Assembly: GCF_001544875.2 (NCBI RefSeq)
Contig: NZ_FCOA02000022.1
Coordinates: forward strand, 62,001-126,000
Source of the DNA: Caballeronia hypogeia
GTDB lineage: Bacteria; Pseudomonadota; Gammaproteobacteria; Burkholderiales; Burkholderiaceae
Length of the DNA stretch: 64,000 nt
Direction of reading: 5' to 3'
The notes under the pieces were generated by a model, which saw only the letters and a list, made by a program, of their open reading frames with translations, was not told the DNA's origin and did no database searches. Shown in pieces: positions 51,342 through 60,762 of this stretch. Position 1 is the stretch's first letter. Every line of letters starts with the position of its first letter. The translations under genes and the position numbers were made by a program.

Positions 51342-52876
51342 TTCCGCGCCGTCGCGGCCGCGTCCTCTTCCCAGCCGCCGCCGAGGGATTTGTATACGGC
51401 GATCAGATTCGTCGTTACGTTGACGGTCGATTGCGCGAGCTGCTCGCGTGTCTGCGCGAGCTGGCGTTCGGCGTCGAGCACGGTGACGAACGGCGTGATG
51501 CCCTTGCGATAGCTGTCGGTGGCGAGTTGCAGACTGACGCGGTTCGCCTCGACCGTGCGTTCGAGCGCGGCGCGCCGGTCCTGCTCGGTGCGATACGACA
51601 CCAGCGCGTTATCCACTTCCTGCAACGCGTTCAACACCGTCCGACGATACTGCAACGCCGCCTGGCCAGCCTGAGCCTTCGCCACACGCACGTTCGCGCG
51701 CAACGCCCCGCCCTCGAAGATCGGCAGCGAAATGCTCGGCCCCACCGACCAGAACAGGCTCGACCAGTGCGCGAGATAACGCGCCTTGGTGGCCCGCGTA
51801 CCGACTTGCCCAGTTAGTGAGATATCCGGATACAACTGCGCCACCGCCACGCCCACTTCCGCGGTTGCGGCGTGCAGTTGCGCCTCGGCCCGGCGGATGT
51901 CGGGGCGCCGGCGCGCGAGGGTCGATGGCAAGCCGACCGGCACCGTCGGCGGCACGGGTGGCAGGGCGCTCGGGTCGGACAGCTCCGCATCCAGCGTGCC
52001 GGGCGGACTGCCGATGAGCACGGCGAGGCCGTTCATCGCCTGCGCGATCTGCGCATCGAGCGACGGGAGTTGCGCCTGCAACGATCCGACCTGCGCGCTC
52101 GCGCTCTGCACGTCCTGCTGGCTCGTCAGGCCGACGCGCGCCTGCTCGCGCGTGAGATCGAGAATCTGCTCCTCGGCGTCGATTTCGGCGAGCGTGATCT
52201 GCTTGATCGCCTGCGCGCCGCGCAATTGCGCATAGGTGCGCGCGACTTCGGATTCGAGCGAAACCAGCGCATCGTTGCGGCTTTCGATTTCTGCCTGCGT
52301 CTGCGCGTTCGCCGATTCCACCGAGCGTCGCACGCGGCCGAAGAGATCGAGTTCCCACGACGCATCGAAGCCGTCCTGATAGAGCGTGACCGGCCCCGTC
52401 GCCGAATCGATGCCCTGACGGATCTGCGCGCCGTTCGCGCCGAATCCGTTCAGCTTGTCGTACACGCCTTGCGATTCGAGCAGGCCCTTCAGGCCGAGTT
52501 GCTCGCGCATGACGCTCGCACTTGCATTGACCTGCGGCAAGCCTTGCGCCGCCGCCGACACACTCTCCGCGCGCGCCGCCGCGATCCGCAGCACGGCGCT
52601 CTGCAAATCGAGATTGCCCGCGGCCGCGCGTTCTATCAGCGAGTCGAGCATCGGATCGTTGAACTGCTTCCACCAGCGCGGATCGGGATCGGCGGCGGTC
52701 TGCACGGTCGAGGGGGTTTCCGCATGCGGCACGCGCGGATCGCCGGGCGCATTCCGCGCGCGTTGCGTGTCGCTCCAGGCGTCGGGAACGTCGGCTTTCG
52801 GCGGGGTGAAGTCCGGGCCGACCGCGCATGCGCTCAACGCGAGCGCGAGCATCGAAACACAAAGTCTCGGCTTCAT
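51338..52876 (-). CDS. outer membrane efflux protein, NodT family
   Basis: TolC-like outer membrane factor of 512 residues. Lipoprotein-type signal (MLALALSACAVGPDF: lipobox LSAC then the NodT-typical VGPDFTPP), then two repeats of the OEP domain with long helices rich in Ala, Gln and Leu. It is the last gene of the minus-strand efflux operon, one base after the permease stop, and forms the outer exit duct for that pump. Confidence 0.93.
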   Translation of the reverse strand: MKPRLCVSMLALALSACAVGPDFTPPKADVPDAWSDTQRARNAPGDPRVPHAETPSTVQTAADPDPRWWKQFNDPMLDSLIERAAAGNLDLQSAVLRIAAARAESVSAAAQGLPQVNASASVMREQLGLKGLLESQGVYDKLNGFGANGAQIRQGIDSATGPVTLYQDGFDASWELDLFGRVRRSVESANAQTQAEIESRNDALVSLESEVARTYAQLRGAQAIKQITLAEIDAEEQILDLTREQARVGLTSQQDVQSASAQVGSLQAQLPSLDAQIAQAMNGLAVLIGSPPGTLDAELSDPSALPPVPPTVPVGLPSTLARRRPDIRRAEAQLHAATAEVGVAVAQLYPDISLTGQVGTRATKARYLAHWSSLFWSVGPSISLPIFEGGALRANVRVAKAQAGQAALQYRRTVLNALQEVDNALVSYRTEQDRRAALERTVEANRVSLQLATDSYRKGITPFVTVLDAERQLAQTREQLAQSTVNVTTNLIAVYKSLGGGWEEDAAATARN

Positions 52877-52877
52877 C

Positions 52878-54464
52878 TCAATGCCCTCCCGCCTTGCCGG
52901 ATGCCTTCACCGGCGAAAAGAAAAACGTGAGCGGTATGAACATGAACGCGAAGATCGCGCACGCGGCGAACACGTCGAGATAGGCGAGGATCGTCGCCTG
53001 CGATATCAGCGTCTTGTACATCTGGCCGGTGGCCGCGTCCATTGCCTGCGTCATGGTCTGGCCAGTGTCCATCAGCGTGCGCGCGATGCGATGCACCGTG
53101 TCGTTGTACGGCTGATTCAGCGGCGTCAGATGCTCGACCATGTGCGCCATGTTCGCCTGCGTGCGTTCGCGGATCATCGCGGTCGAAAGCGAGATGCCGA
53201 TCGAGCCGGCCACGTTGCGGAACATCGTGAAGAGCGCGGAGGCGTCGTTGTTGAGCGACTTCGGCAACGACAGATACGCGAGCGTCGTCACCGGCACGAA
53301 CAGAAAGCCGATGCTGATGGACTGCGCGCTGCGCATCTTCGTCAACGTCACATAGTCGATGTTCGGCACGAGATGATGCGAATACAGCAGCGCGCATCCC
53401 ATCAGAAAGAAGCCGAACGTGACGAGAAAACGCGTCTGGATCACGTTCATCAGCTTGCTGACGACGGGAATCAGGAACACGATGCAGATCGCGCCCGGCG
53501 AGAGCACGAGTCCCGCGAGCGTCGCCGTGTAGCCGAGCTGCTGTTGCGCGAGTTGCGGGATCAGCACGGCGCTTCCGTACAGCACCGAAGCGAAGCCGAA
53601 GATCGCCGCCGAGCCGAGCGCGAAGTTGCGGTCCTTGAGCACGCGCAGATCGACCACCGGCTTCTTCGCGTACAGGAGCCAGAAGGTCGCGCCCACGATG
53701 CCCACCGCCGCGAGCACGGCGAAGGTCACGATGAAGTTCGACGAGAACCAGTCGTCGTCTTCGCCGCGATCGAGGAACACTTGCAGGCAGCCGAGCCCGA
53801 GCGCGATCAGGCTGATGCCGACCACGTCGATGCCCACCTTCTTCGCGTCCTGCTTCTTCTCCCACGGCGGATCTTCGACGAACTGCATCACCGCGATGGT
53901 CGTCAGAACGCCGACCGGCACGTTTATCAGAAAGACCCAGCGCCAGGTGAAGTTGTCGGTGATCCAGCCGCCGAGCGTCGGCCCGAGCACCGGCGCGACC
54001 ACGATCGCGACCGCGGATATCGAGAACGCGCGGCCGCGCTGTTCGGACGGGAAAGTATCGAGAATGATCGACTGCTGGCTCGGCTGCAATCCGCCGCCGA
54101 AGAATCCCTGCAGAATGCGAAACACGATGAGCTGCCCGAGATTCGACGCGATGCCGCACATGAACGAGCAGACCGTGAACGCCGCAATGCAGATGAGAAA
54201 GTAGCGCTTGCGCCCGAGTATCTTCGAGAAATACGCGGACAGCGGCAGCACGATGCCGTTCGCGACGAGATACGACGTGAGCGTCCAGGTCGCTTCGTCG
54301 TAGCTCGCGGACATGGTGCCGGCGATGTGCGGCAGCGCGACGTTCACGATGGTCGTATCGAGCACTTCCATGAACGCCGCGAGCGTCACGACCACGGCGA
54401 TCAGCCACGGATTCGAGCTGGGCTTCCAGCCGCTGTGGTCGTGTTCTGCCTGGGTATCGCTCAT
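52878..54464 (-). CDS. EmrB-like DHA2 multidrug efflux permease
   Basis: A 528-residue MFS protein with fourteen predicted spans (DHA2 type). Motifs: LDTTIVNVALPHIAGTM (motif near span 1), LPLSAYFSKILGRKRYFL (motif A-like), and GAALGPTLGG-type motif C seen as VAPVLGPTLGGWITDNFTWR. The partner genes are the adaptor upstream and outer membrane factor downstream. Drives proton-coupled export of hydrophobic toxicants; substrates here are unknown. Confidence 0.95.
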   Translation of the reverse strand: MSDTQAEHDHSGWKPSSNPWLIAVVVTLAAFMEVLDTTIVNVALPHIAGTMSASYDEATWTLTSYLVANGIVLPLSAYFSKILGRKRYFLICIAAFTVCSFMCGIASNLGQLIVFRILQGFFGGGLQPSQQSIILDTFPSEQRGRAFSISAVAIVVAPVLGPTLGGWITDNFTWRWVFLINVPVGVLTTIAVMQFVEDPPWEKKQDAKKVGIDVVGISLIALGLGCLQVFLDRGEDDDWFSSNFIVTFAVLAAVGIVGATFWLLYAKKPVVDLRVLKDRNFALGSAAIFGFASVLYGSAVLIPQLAQQQLGYTATLAGLVLSPGAICIVFLIPVVSKLMNVIQTRFLVTFGFFLMGCALLYSHHLVPNIDYVTLTKMRSAQSISIGFLFVPVTTLAYLSLPKSLNNDASALFTMFRNVAGSIGISLSTAMIRERTQANMAHMVEHLTPLNQPYNDTVHRIARTLMDTGQTMTQAMDAATGQMYKTLISQATILAYLDVFAACAIFAFMFIPLTFFFSPVKASGKAGGH

Positions 54465-54468
54465 GGCG

Positions 54469-55632
54469 TCAGTGCCTGAGCATCACGGTCGGCTCGACGG
54501 AGAGCCCGAGCGGCAGCGATGTCTCCGGCTTCAACCCATCGTCGATGAGAATCTTCACCGGCACGCGCTGCACGATCTTCACGAAGTTGCCGGTTGCGTT
54601 TTCGGCGGGGAACGCGGAGAAGCGCGAGCCGCTGCCGAGCTGCACGCTGTCCACGTGACCGTGCAGCTTCATGCCGGGATAGGCGTCGATTTCGATATCG
54701 ACCTTGTCGCCCGGCTGCATGCGCCCGAGTTGCGATTCCTTGAAGTTCGCCGTGATCCACACGCGTGTCGTCACCAGCGAAAGGATCGTCGTGCCTGCCT
54801 GCAGGAACGAGCCGTATTGCACGTTGCGCCGCGTGATCCAGCCGTCGGCGGGGGCGCGCAGTTCCGTGTACGAGAGATTCAGTTGCGCGGCTTCGACTTG
54901 GGCTTGCGCCTGGCGCACCTGCTGCCGCCGTTCCTCGACGTTCGCCACCACCTGCGCGATCTGCTGCGGCACGAGGCTCGCGGTGCGCACCTGCGCGCGC
55001 GCCTGCGCGACGTTCGCCTGCGCGCTCTTTTGCTGCGCGGTCGCGGTGTCGATGTTCTGTTGCGAGGTCGCGCGGATATCGACCGAACGCTGCCGTTCGT
55101 ACGCCGCGCTCGCCTGGGCGAGATTCGCGCGCGCGGTGAGTTCCTGCGCCTGAGCCTCCGCGAGTTGCGCGGGATACCGAACGCGCGCGACTTCGAGCTG
55201 CGTCTGGGCCGCATGCAGTTGCGCCTGCGCGAGGCCGAGTTGCGCGCTTGCCTGATCGAGTTGCGCCTGATAATCGCGCGGATCGATTTTGATGAGCAGA
55301 TCGCCCTGGTGGACGAAGCGGTTGTCGTCGATGTTCATCGTCACGACATAGCCCGATACCTTCGGCGCGATCGTGACGGCGTCGCCATCCGTGTAGGCGT
55401 CGTCAGTGCTTTCCTGATTGCGCGTCATGAACCACCACACGAAGGCGCCGATCGCAAGCACCACGACCACGATGCCGAGAATGATCAGCGGCTTCTTGCC
55501 GGGCTTTTTGCGCTGTTTGCCGCCTTCGCCTGCGCTTTTGTCAGCGTCTTTCGCGTCTTTATCGTCATGCCCGGACGCGGGCTCGTCGTCGCGCTTTTCG
55601 TCCTGATTGTCGGAATCGTCTCGGTCTGACAT
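54469..55632 (-). CDS. EmrA-like membrane fusion protein (HlyD family)
   Basis: Periplasmic adaptor of 387 residues. Acidic/charged N-terminus (SDRDDSDNQDEKRDDEPASG) with a Lys-rich patch before a single membrane helix (LIILGIVVVVLAIGAFVWWF), a lipoyl half-motif (TIAPKVSGYVVTMNIDDNRF), a long coiled-coil hairpin of Gln/Ala-rich helices, and the second lipoyl half (LRAPADGWITRRNVQYGSFL). First gene of the operon, four bases before the permease gene. Confidence 0.95.
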   Translation of the reverse strand: MSDRDDSDNQDEKRDDEPASGHDDKDAKDADKSAGEGGKQRKKPGKKPLIILGIVVVVLAIGAFVWWFMTRNQESTDDAYTDGDAVTIAPKVSGYVVTMNIDDNRFVHQGDLLIKIDPRDYQAQLDQASAQLGLAQAQLHAAQTQLEVARVRYPAQLAEAQAQELTARANLAQASAAYERQRSVDIRATSQQNIDTATAQQKSAQANVAQARAQVRTASLVPQQIAQVVANVEERRQQVRQAQAQVEAAQLNLSYTELRAPADGWITRRNVQYGSFLQAGTTILSLVTTRVWITANFKESQLGRMQPGDKVDIEIDAYPGMKLHGHVDSVQLGSGSRFSAFPAENATGNFVKIVQRVPVKILIDDGLKPETSLPLGLSVEPTVMLRH

Positions 55633-55892
55633 CGCCGCTCACTTTGGGATGAAGTCCCGGACGAACGCCGGGCAGAAGGCATTTCGAGCGCTCACGATCA
55701 GCAAGCGCTGTTCCCCCGCGGCTACGGCGCCGCGCAAACCGAACGCGCGTGCCGGCTGGCACGAAAACGCTAATTGTTCGCTTTGAAGTCCGGCGATGCG
55801 CTAATTAAGCCGCTTTGTAAAAGCTGCGCTCATTCGCGCCTAACTTTGCGCGCCGATGATCCGGTCTGAGCGATACGAACCGGAGAGACATC
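55633..55892. promoter_or_regulatory. 260-base divergent region, efflux operon / usp gene
   Basis: No gene. The part from about 55765 to 55860 is relatively A+T-rich (two CTAATT blocks) and should hold both promoters. CCGGT (55861-55865) and ACCGG (55879-55883) could form a weak leader stem just before the usp ribosome site. No regulator gene for the pump lies adjacent. Confidence 0.4.
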
Positions 55893-56447
55893 ATGTACAA
55901 GCACATTTTCGTCGCCGTGGGCACGAGCCTCAGCGAAAGCGCCCTGAGCACGGCCATCTCACGCGCGCGCCAGTGCAACGCGCGTCTGACGGCGCTGCAT
56001 ATCGTCGATCAGGCGCCTTGGTGGGCAATCATCACGGCCGATAGCAACCGCGGCGAAACACTCGACGTGATCGACGATCACGCGCGCGCGGTCGTCCGTT
56101 ATGCGTCGCGGCTGATCGATAGCGCGGGCATCGATGGCGTCGCGCGCAGCGTGACGCAGCCGCTCGACGGCACCAGCGTCGGCGAGCTGATCGCGAAGGA
56201 AGCGCAGGCGGCGGGCGCGGATCTGATCGTGCTCGGCGGCGAAGCGGACACCGGCTGGCGACATGGCGAGTCGCGCCTGCGCGACGTGGTCTGCCTGCAT
56301 GCGCGCTGCGACGTGCTGATCGCCGCGCACGCGCCCGCGCCGCCGTACGCCGAAAAGGAAATGGAAACGATCGAAGCGCGCTTCGCCGCGTCGCTGGGGG
56401 GCGCGGAACCGCGCCCGTCGCATCGTCAGAGCGCGCCGCGCAAGTGA
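55893..56447 (+). CDS. universal stress protein (UspA family)
   Basis: A 184-residue Usp domain protein: MYKHIFVAVGTSLSESALST at the start, LTALHIVDQAPWW after the first helix, and GADLIVLGGEADTGWRHGES near the end. The ATP-binding G-2x-G-9x-G(S/T) motif is not intact: LGGEADTGWRHGESRLRDVV lacks the usual spacing, so it may be a non-ATP type. A 35-residue polar tail follows the fold. GGAGAGACATC precedes the ATG. Its 3' end overlaps the IclR gene by 22 bases. Confidence 0.9.
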   Translation: MYKHIFVAVGTSLSESALSTAISRARQCNARLTALHIVDQAPWWAIITADSNRGETLDVIDDHARAVVRYASRLIDSAGIDGVARSVTQPLDGTSVGELIAKEAQAAGADLIVLGGEADTGWRHGESRLRDVVCLHARCDVLIAAHAPAPPYAEKEMETIEARFAASLGGAEPRPSHRQSAPRK

Positions 56448-57172
56448 GCCGCGAGCTGGACGATGCCGATCGAAATCTGCTTTTCGCGCTTCGGATCGAG
56501 CCGGCCGACGGGAACGCTCGTCGACACCGCGACGCGCTTCCCCGCCGGCGTCATCCCGACATAAGCCGCGAAACACGCGAGCCCCTCGGTCACTTCCTCC
56601 CGCTCGAGCGCCAGTCCGCTCGTGCGAATGGCGGCGAGCTCGCGCAGCAGACCCGCGCGCCGCGTAATGGTGCGCGGCGTCACCGCTTCGAGACGCTCGG
56701 GCAGGCGCTCGATCACGGCTTCGTCGGAGAATGAGGCGAGCAGCGCCTTGCCGAGCGCGCAGCAATGCGCGGGCAGACGCGAGCCCAGATCCGACACGAG
56801 CCGCACCGGCCGATGCGCGTCCTCCCGCGCGATGTACACGACCTGCACGCCATCGAGCACCGCAAGCTGCACGACCTCGTTGTGCTTGTTGATGAACGCG
56901 CCCGCGCCTTCCCTAAACGCCGCCTGCAGCTTGTCGTGCCGCACGTAGGCGTTGCCCAGCTCGAAAAGTCCGACACCGATCATGTAGCCGTCGTCGCGTT
57001 TTTCGATCCACTGCATGCGCGCGAGCGTTTCGAGCATCAGATAGAGCGTGCTGCGCGACAGGCCGGTCGCTTCGGCGAGCGCCGCTGCGCGCACCGGCTT
57101 CGCGGCGGCGGCGAGCGCTTCGAGAATGTCGCTCGCGCGGCGCAGCGCGGGGACGTCGTAGAATTTTTCCAT
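56426..57172 (-). CDS. IclR-family transcriptional regulator
   Basis: A 248-residue IclR protein: helix-turn-helix at about 10-65 (FYDVPALRRASDILEALAAA; TGLSRSTLYLMLETLARM) and effector domain with VQLAVLDGVQVVYIARED and CCALGKALLASFSDE. The ATG at 57172 is preferred over a TTG five codons upstream. Divergent from the FAH-family gene, with a perfect TCCAAC-AG-GTTGGA palindrome 11 bases from its start, where it probably represses itself and the FAH gene. Confidence 0.92.
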   Translation of the reverse strand: MEKFYDVPALRRASDILEALAAAAKPVRAAALAEATGLSRSTLYLMLETLARMQWIEKRDDGYMIGVGLFELGNAYVRHDKLQAAFREGAGAFINKHNEVVQLAVLDGVQVVYIAREDAHRPVRLVSDLGSRLPAHCCALGKALLASFSDEAVIERLPERLEAVTPRTITRRAGLLRELAAIRTSGLALEREEVTEGLACFAAYVGMTPAGKRVAVSTSVPVGRLDPKREKQISIGIVQLAAHLRGAL

Positions 57173-57182
57173 TGGGCGATAT

Positions 57183-57196
57183 TCCAACAGGTTGGA
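57183..57196. promoter_or_regulatory. palindromic IclR operator candidate
   Basis: TCCAAC-AG-GTTGGA is a perfect 6-base inverted repeat with two-base centre, matching the size of IclR-family operators, in the 110 bases between the divergent IclR and FAH-family genes. Confidence 0.55.
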
Positions 57197-57282
57197 TAAA
57201 TAATCAACCCGATGGACACTGCCGGGGACGCGGGCTACGATCGGCTTTCCCTTTTCGCCTGCCTTCGGACTCTCTCGACTTC

Positions 57283-58470
57283 ATGCAAACCGTCAACGTC
57301 TCCTCCTGCCTGCCCGAAGATTTCGCGGACGCCGTGCTGATCGGCCGCGTCTGGCGCCCCGCACCCGTCAACGGTCCCGCCGTCGTGGCGGTCCGCAAAG
57401 GCGAAGTGTTCGACATCACCCGCGCCGCCCCGACCACCGCCGATCTCTTCGATCGGACCGATGCGCTCGATATCGCGCGCAACGCAGAAGGCGAGCATCT
57501 CGGCAACGTGCAGGACTTGCTGCAAGCGACGCTCGACGCCACCGCCCTCGCCCCGCGCCTGCTCGCGCCCTGCGACGTGCAGGCGGTGAAAGCGTGCGGC
57601 GTGACGTTCGCGGTGAGCCTGCTGGAGCGCGTGATCGAGGAGCAGGCGGGCGGCGACGCGAGCAAGGCACAGGAAGTGCGCGACACGATCAACAAGCTGA
57701 TCGGCGCGGATCTCTCGAAGATCAAGCCCGGCTCGGACGCGGCGATGAAGCTGAAGGCCGAACTCGAGCGTCGCGGCGCGTGGTCGCAATACATGGAGGT
57801 GGGCATCGGGCCGGATGCGGAGGTGTTCTCGAAATCGCAGCCGATGTCGTCGGTGGGCTTCGGCGCGGACGTCGGCCTGTATCCGACTTCGCAGTGGAAC
57901 AACCCGGAGCCGGAGATCGTGCTGGCGGTGAACGCGCGTGGCGAAATCGTCGGCGCGACGCTCGGCAACGACGTGAACCTGCGCGACATCGAAGGGCGCA
58001 GCGCGCTGCTCCTCGGCAAGGCGAAGGACAACAACGCGTCGTGCGCGATCGGTCCGTTCGTGCGTCTGTTCGATGAACGCTTCACGCTGGATACGGTTCG
58101 CGGCACGAGCCTGTCGCTGCGCATCGAAGGCGCGGACGACGGCTTCGTGCTCGAAGGCGTGAGTCACATGAGCGAGATCAGCCGCGATCCGGCGGATCTC
58201 GTCACGCAGACGCATGGCGCGCATCACCAGTATCCGGACGGCTTCGTGCTGTTCCTGGGCACGATGTTCTCGCCGATCAAGGATCGCGACACGCCAGGCG
58301 GCGGCTTCACGCATCATCTGGGCGATGTGGTGACGATTTCCACGCCGAGCCTCGGCGCGCTGGTGAATACGGTGCGGCTGTCGACGGAAATCGAGCCGTG
58401 GACGTTCGGCGTGCGCGCGCTGTATCAGAGTCTCGCGGCGCGGGGGTTGATGAGCGCGGCGGCGCAGTAA
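57283..58470 (+). CDS. fumarylacetoacetate hydrolase (FAH) family protein, possible 2-keto-3-deoxy sugar acid dehydratase
   Basis: A 395-residue FAH-superfamily enzyme. Metal-binding acidic residues of the family are in NPEPEIVLAVNARGEIVGAT and GNDVNLRDIEGRSALLLGKA; a C-terminal lid has HMSEISRDPADLVTQTHG. Length and the N-terminal domain match the long FAH members such as 2-keto-3-deoxy-D-xylonate/arabinonate dehydratase (XylX type) rather than the 280-residue decarboxylases. Next to an IclR regulator and near a periplasmic sugar-binding protein and sugar ABC transporter, so a pentonate pathway is a fair guess but not shown. Confidence 0.82.
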   Translation: MQTVNVSSCLPEDFADAVLIGRVWRPAPVNGPAVVAVRKGEVFDITRAAPTTADLFDRTDALDIARNAEGEHLGNVQDLLQATLDATALAPRLLAPCDVQAVKACGVTFAVSLLERVIEEQAGGDASKAQEVRDTINKLIGADLSKIKPGSDAAMKLKAELERRGAWSQYMEVGIGPDAEVFSKSQPMSSVGFGADVGLYPTSQWNNPEPEIVLAVNARGEIVGATLGNDVNLRDIEGRSALLLGKAKDNNASCAIGPFVRLFDERFTLDTVRGTSLSLRIEGADDGFVLEGVSHMSEISRDPADLVTQTHGAHHQYPDGFVLFLGTMFSPIKDRDTPGGGFTHHLGDVVTISTPSLGALVNTVRLSTEIEPWTFGVRALYQSLAARGLMSAAAQ

Positions 58471-58486
58471 CGGACTTCCGCGCGTT

Positions 58487-59476
58487 TCACGACGCCCCGA
58501 ACCGGAACCCCTTCGCCTGCGCCTTCGTCACGAGCTGAACCGGCGTCTCCATGTACGGCGACAAATCCCGCTGTCGCCGTCTCTCCAGCAGCGCCTTCAC
58601 CGCGACATCCACGCCAAACACCGCCTGCCGCGCGCCGAACTGCTCGACGGTTGCGAGCAGGCGGCCGTCTTCGAGCATCGGCTGCACCGCGTCGATGTTG
58701 TTGTAGCCCGTCACCTGCACGCGACCTTTCTTGCCGGCAATGCGGATCGCGTCGATCGCGCCCATCGCTATGTTGTCGTTCGCGCACATCAGCCCGCGGA
58801 TGTCCGGGTGCGCGTAGAGCATCTGCAGCGCGCTCGCCTTGCCGCTCGCCGCAGTCCACTCGCCGCCGTCCGTGTCGGCCACGCGCATGCCCGCCGCGCT
58901 CATCGCTTCCCTGAAGCCGACCGTGCGTTGCTGCGAATTGCGGTCGTTCGCCGGCCCTTCGATGATGCCGACCTCATCGCCCGCCTTGAGCTTCGACGCG
59001 AGATATCCGCCGACGAGTTTGGCCCCGCGCCGGCTGTCCGGACCCACGAACGGGATGAACACTTTCGCCTGTTCCTGCGCGTTCTCGTCGAATGGATTGT
59101 CGATCGCGATCACGATGATGCCCGCCGCGATCGCCTTCGCCGCCACGGGCAAGAGCGCCTTCGAATCGGCTGGCGCGATGACGATCGCGTTCGTCTTCGC
59201 CTCGATCAGCGTCTCGACGATGCTGATCTGTCCGGCCACGTCGTTATCGGTGAGTGTGCCGTGCGTCGTGAGATCGAGCTGGGATGTGTAATGCCGCTGA
59301 TAATTGCGCGCGCCCTCGATCATCGACACGACGAACGGATCGTTCAGCGACTTCATCACGAGCGCGACGGTCGCCTTGCCATCCGATGACGCCGCCCGCG
59401 CGTCGCGCAGGCGCGCGATACCGCATACGCTGATGGCGCACGCGGCAAGCAGGCGGCGGCGGGCAAGGCTCGTCAT
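58487..59476 (-). CDS. periplasmic sugar-binding protein (RbsB type)
   Basis: A 329-residue substrate-binding protein of the pentose/autoinducer family (Peripla_BP_4). Tat- or Sec-like signal with triple Arg (MTSLARRRLLAACAISVCG), then the two-lobe fold with KSLNDPFVVSMIEGARNY, NAIVIAPADSKALLPVAAKA, VIAIDNPFD and GLMCANDNIAMGAIDAIR. It is on the opposite strand from, and 1.3 kb before, the ROK-ABC transporter genes, so it may serve that importer or belong to the FAH pathway. The start has only a weak ribosome site. Confidence 0.9.
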   Translation of the reverse strand: MTSLARRRLLAACAISVCGIARLRDARAASSDGKATVALVMKSLNDPFVVSMIEGARNYQRHYTSQLDLTTHGTLTDNDVAGQISIVETLIEAKTNAIVIAPADSKALLPVAAKAIAAGIIVIAIDNPFDENAQEQAKVFIPFVGPDSRRGAKLVGGYLASKLKAGDEVGIIEGPANDRNSQQRTVGFREAMSAAGMRVADTDGGEWTAASGKASALQMLYAHPDIRGLMCANDNIAMGAIDAIRIAGKKGRVQVTGYNNIDAVQPMLEDGRLLATVEQFGARQAVFGVDVAVKALLERRRQRDLSPYMETPVQLVTKAQAKGFRFGAS

Positions 59477-59562
59477 GGCTTTTGAGACAAGGGGAAACTT
59501 CTCATTGTAAGCGCACGCGCCCGGCCGCCGGACACGGTCCACCGGCGCGTAAGGCTTTGACT

Positions 59563-59961
59563 TCAGCCCGCCGCGGCTTCCGCCAGCGCAGCCACGCCGC
59601 TGACGGGCTTCATCAGGTCGGCGTCGAGTCCGTGACGCGCGCGCACGTACTCGGTCGCGTTATACGAAAGCCACGCGCGGCCGTCGGCGTCTTCCCACGC
59701 CAGGACCTTGAGCGGCAGATCGAGCGCGGCAGTCGGCACGGCCTGCATCAACGGCGTGCCGGCTTGCGGATTGCCGAACACGAGCAACTGGCTCGGCGGC
59801 ATGGCAAGGCCGGCGCGCGCCGCGTCGCCGGAAAAGTCGATGCGCGCGAACAGCATCAGCCCGCGCGCGCGGATCAGGGCTTCGAGCTTGTCGGCGGTCG
59901 CGCCGGCGCCTTGCGCGCTCGCGATCGTGACAACACCGTTTTCCGTCGCATCGGCATTCAT
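59563..59961 (-). CDS. DUF302 domain protein
   Basis: A 132-residue protein with one DUF302 domain: ADKLEALIRARGLMLFARID, then QLLVFGNPQAGTPLMQAVPT and LPLKVLAWEDADGRAWLSYN, a diagnostic series for this family. No signal peptide. Function unknown. Start overlaps the upstream methionine sulfoxide reductase stop (ATGA), so the two are co-translated, hinting at a shared oxidative-stress role. Confidence 0.9.
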   Translation of the reverse strand: MNADATENGVVTIASAQGAGATADKLEALIRARGLMLFARIDFSGDAARAGLAMPPSQLLVFGNPQAGTPLMQAVPTAALDLPLKVLAWEDADGRAWLSYNATEYVRARHGLDADLMKPVSGVAALAEAAAG

Positions 59962-60455
59962 AGCTTGCTCCGCGTCAGCGCGACGAATGCCGTGCACAGC
60001 GCTTCCATGCCGAGCGCGTCTTCGTCGTCGAAGCGGTTCGGCACGGGGCTGTCGACGTCCCACACGCCGATCAGCGCGCCGTCGCTCGCGATCAACGGCA
60101 CGACGATCTCGGAGCGCGACGCCGAATCGCAGGCGATGTGTCCCGGAAACGCATGGACGTCCGGCACGACCTGCGTGCGCCGCTCTTGCGCGGCGGTGCC
60201 GCACACGCCGCGTCCCAGCGCGATGCGCACGCACGCGGGCTTGCCCTGAAACGGCCCGACGACGAGCTCCGTGCCGTCGAAGAGATAGAAGCCGGCCCAG
60301 TTCAGCTCGGGCAGCGTGTGATAGACGAGCGACGAAAAATTCGCGCAATTGGCGATGAAATCCGTCTCGTCCGCAATGAGCGCGCGGGTTTGCTGAAGCA
60401 AGTCGTCGTACTGGGCCGCCTTGCTGGCGTGCGTGCCCTGGGAGATCGAAAACAT
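59958..60455 (-). CDS. msrC: free methionine-(R)-sulfoxide reductase (fRMsr, GAF type)
   Basis: Cytoplasmic enzyme reducing free Met-R-sulfoxide. The 165-residue GAF protein has the three catalytic-series cysteines at 75, 85 and 109 (GKPACVRIALGRGVCG ... GHIACDSASRSE) with the same 10- and 24-residue spacing as E. coli YebR, plus the family LNWAGFYLFDG and VPLIASDGALIGVWDVDS. The ATG at 60455 is the family start. Co-translated with DUF302. Confidence 0.93.
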   Translation of the reverse strand: MFSISQGTHASKAAQYDDLLQQTRALIADETDFIANCANFSSLVYHTLPELNWAGFYLFDGTELVVGPFQGKPACVRIALGRGVCGTAAQERRTQVVPDVHAFPGHIACDSASRSEIVVPLIASDGALIGVWDVDSPVPNRFDDEDALGMEALCTAFVALTRSKL

Positions 60456-60761
60456 GGGAGAAGGCGGCGCCGGGAGCGTCGCGCGAAGTGTCGAAAAGTG
60501 TCGCCGACGATAGCACAACGCTCTGCCCGGCGCTCTTCACCGCGCGCGCCCGGCCGAAGGCCTTGCGTAAGCATGCGCGCGCTTCTTGGCACTGCTGATT
60601 GCATCGCCTAGTGTGAAAGCGATCCGGGTCCGTGACTTGCGACTGCCGGGCGGCACGCGGGCGATCAAAAAACTCAAAAGACGCTTAAAAACCGCCTCCG
60701 GGATTTCCCTCCTTTACTTCGATGCGCCGTCGTTCTTAAATAAATCAACTTGATTTAATTA
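60456..60761. promoter_or_regulatory. 306-base divergent region before ROK gene
   Basis: No gene. The last 30 bases are A+T-rich and hold the long palindrome described separately; the rest is ordinary G+C-rich sequence that must contain promoters for msrC and the ROK-ABC operon. I see no clear -35/-10 pair. Confidence 0.35.
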
Positions 60762-60762
60762 A
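60736..60762. promoter_or_regulatory. 27-base near-perfect palindrome, predicted ROK operator
   Basis: Core TAAATCAA-C-TTGATTTA (60741-60757) is perfect; extending to 13-base arms gives one mismatch. It ends at the A of the ROK ATG. A+T-rich, in sharp contrast to the flanks. NagC/XylR-type ROK repressors bind A+T-rich palindromes of this size, so autoregulation of the operon is likely. Confidence 0.7.
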
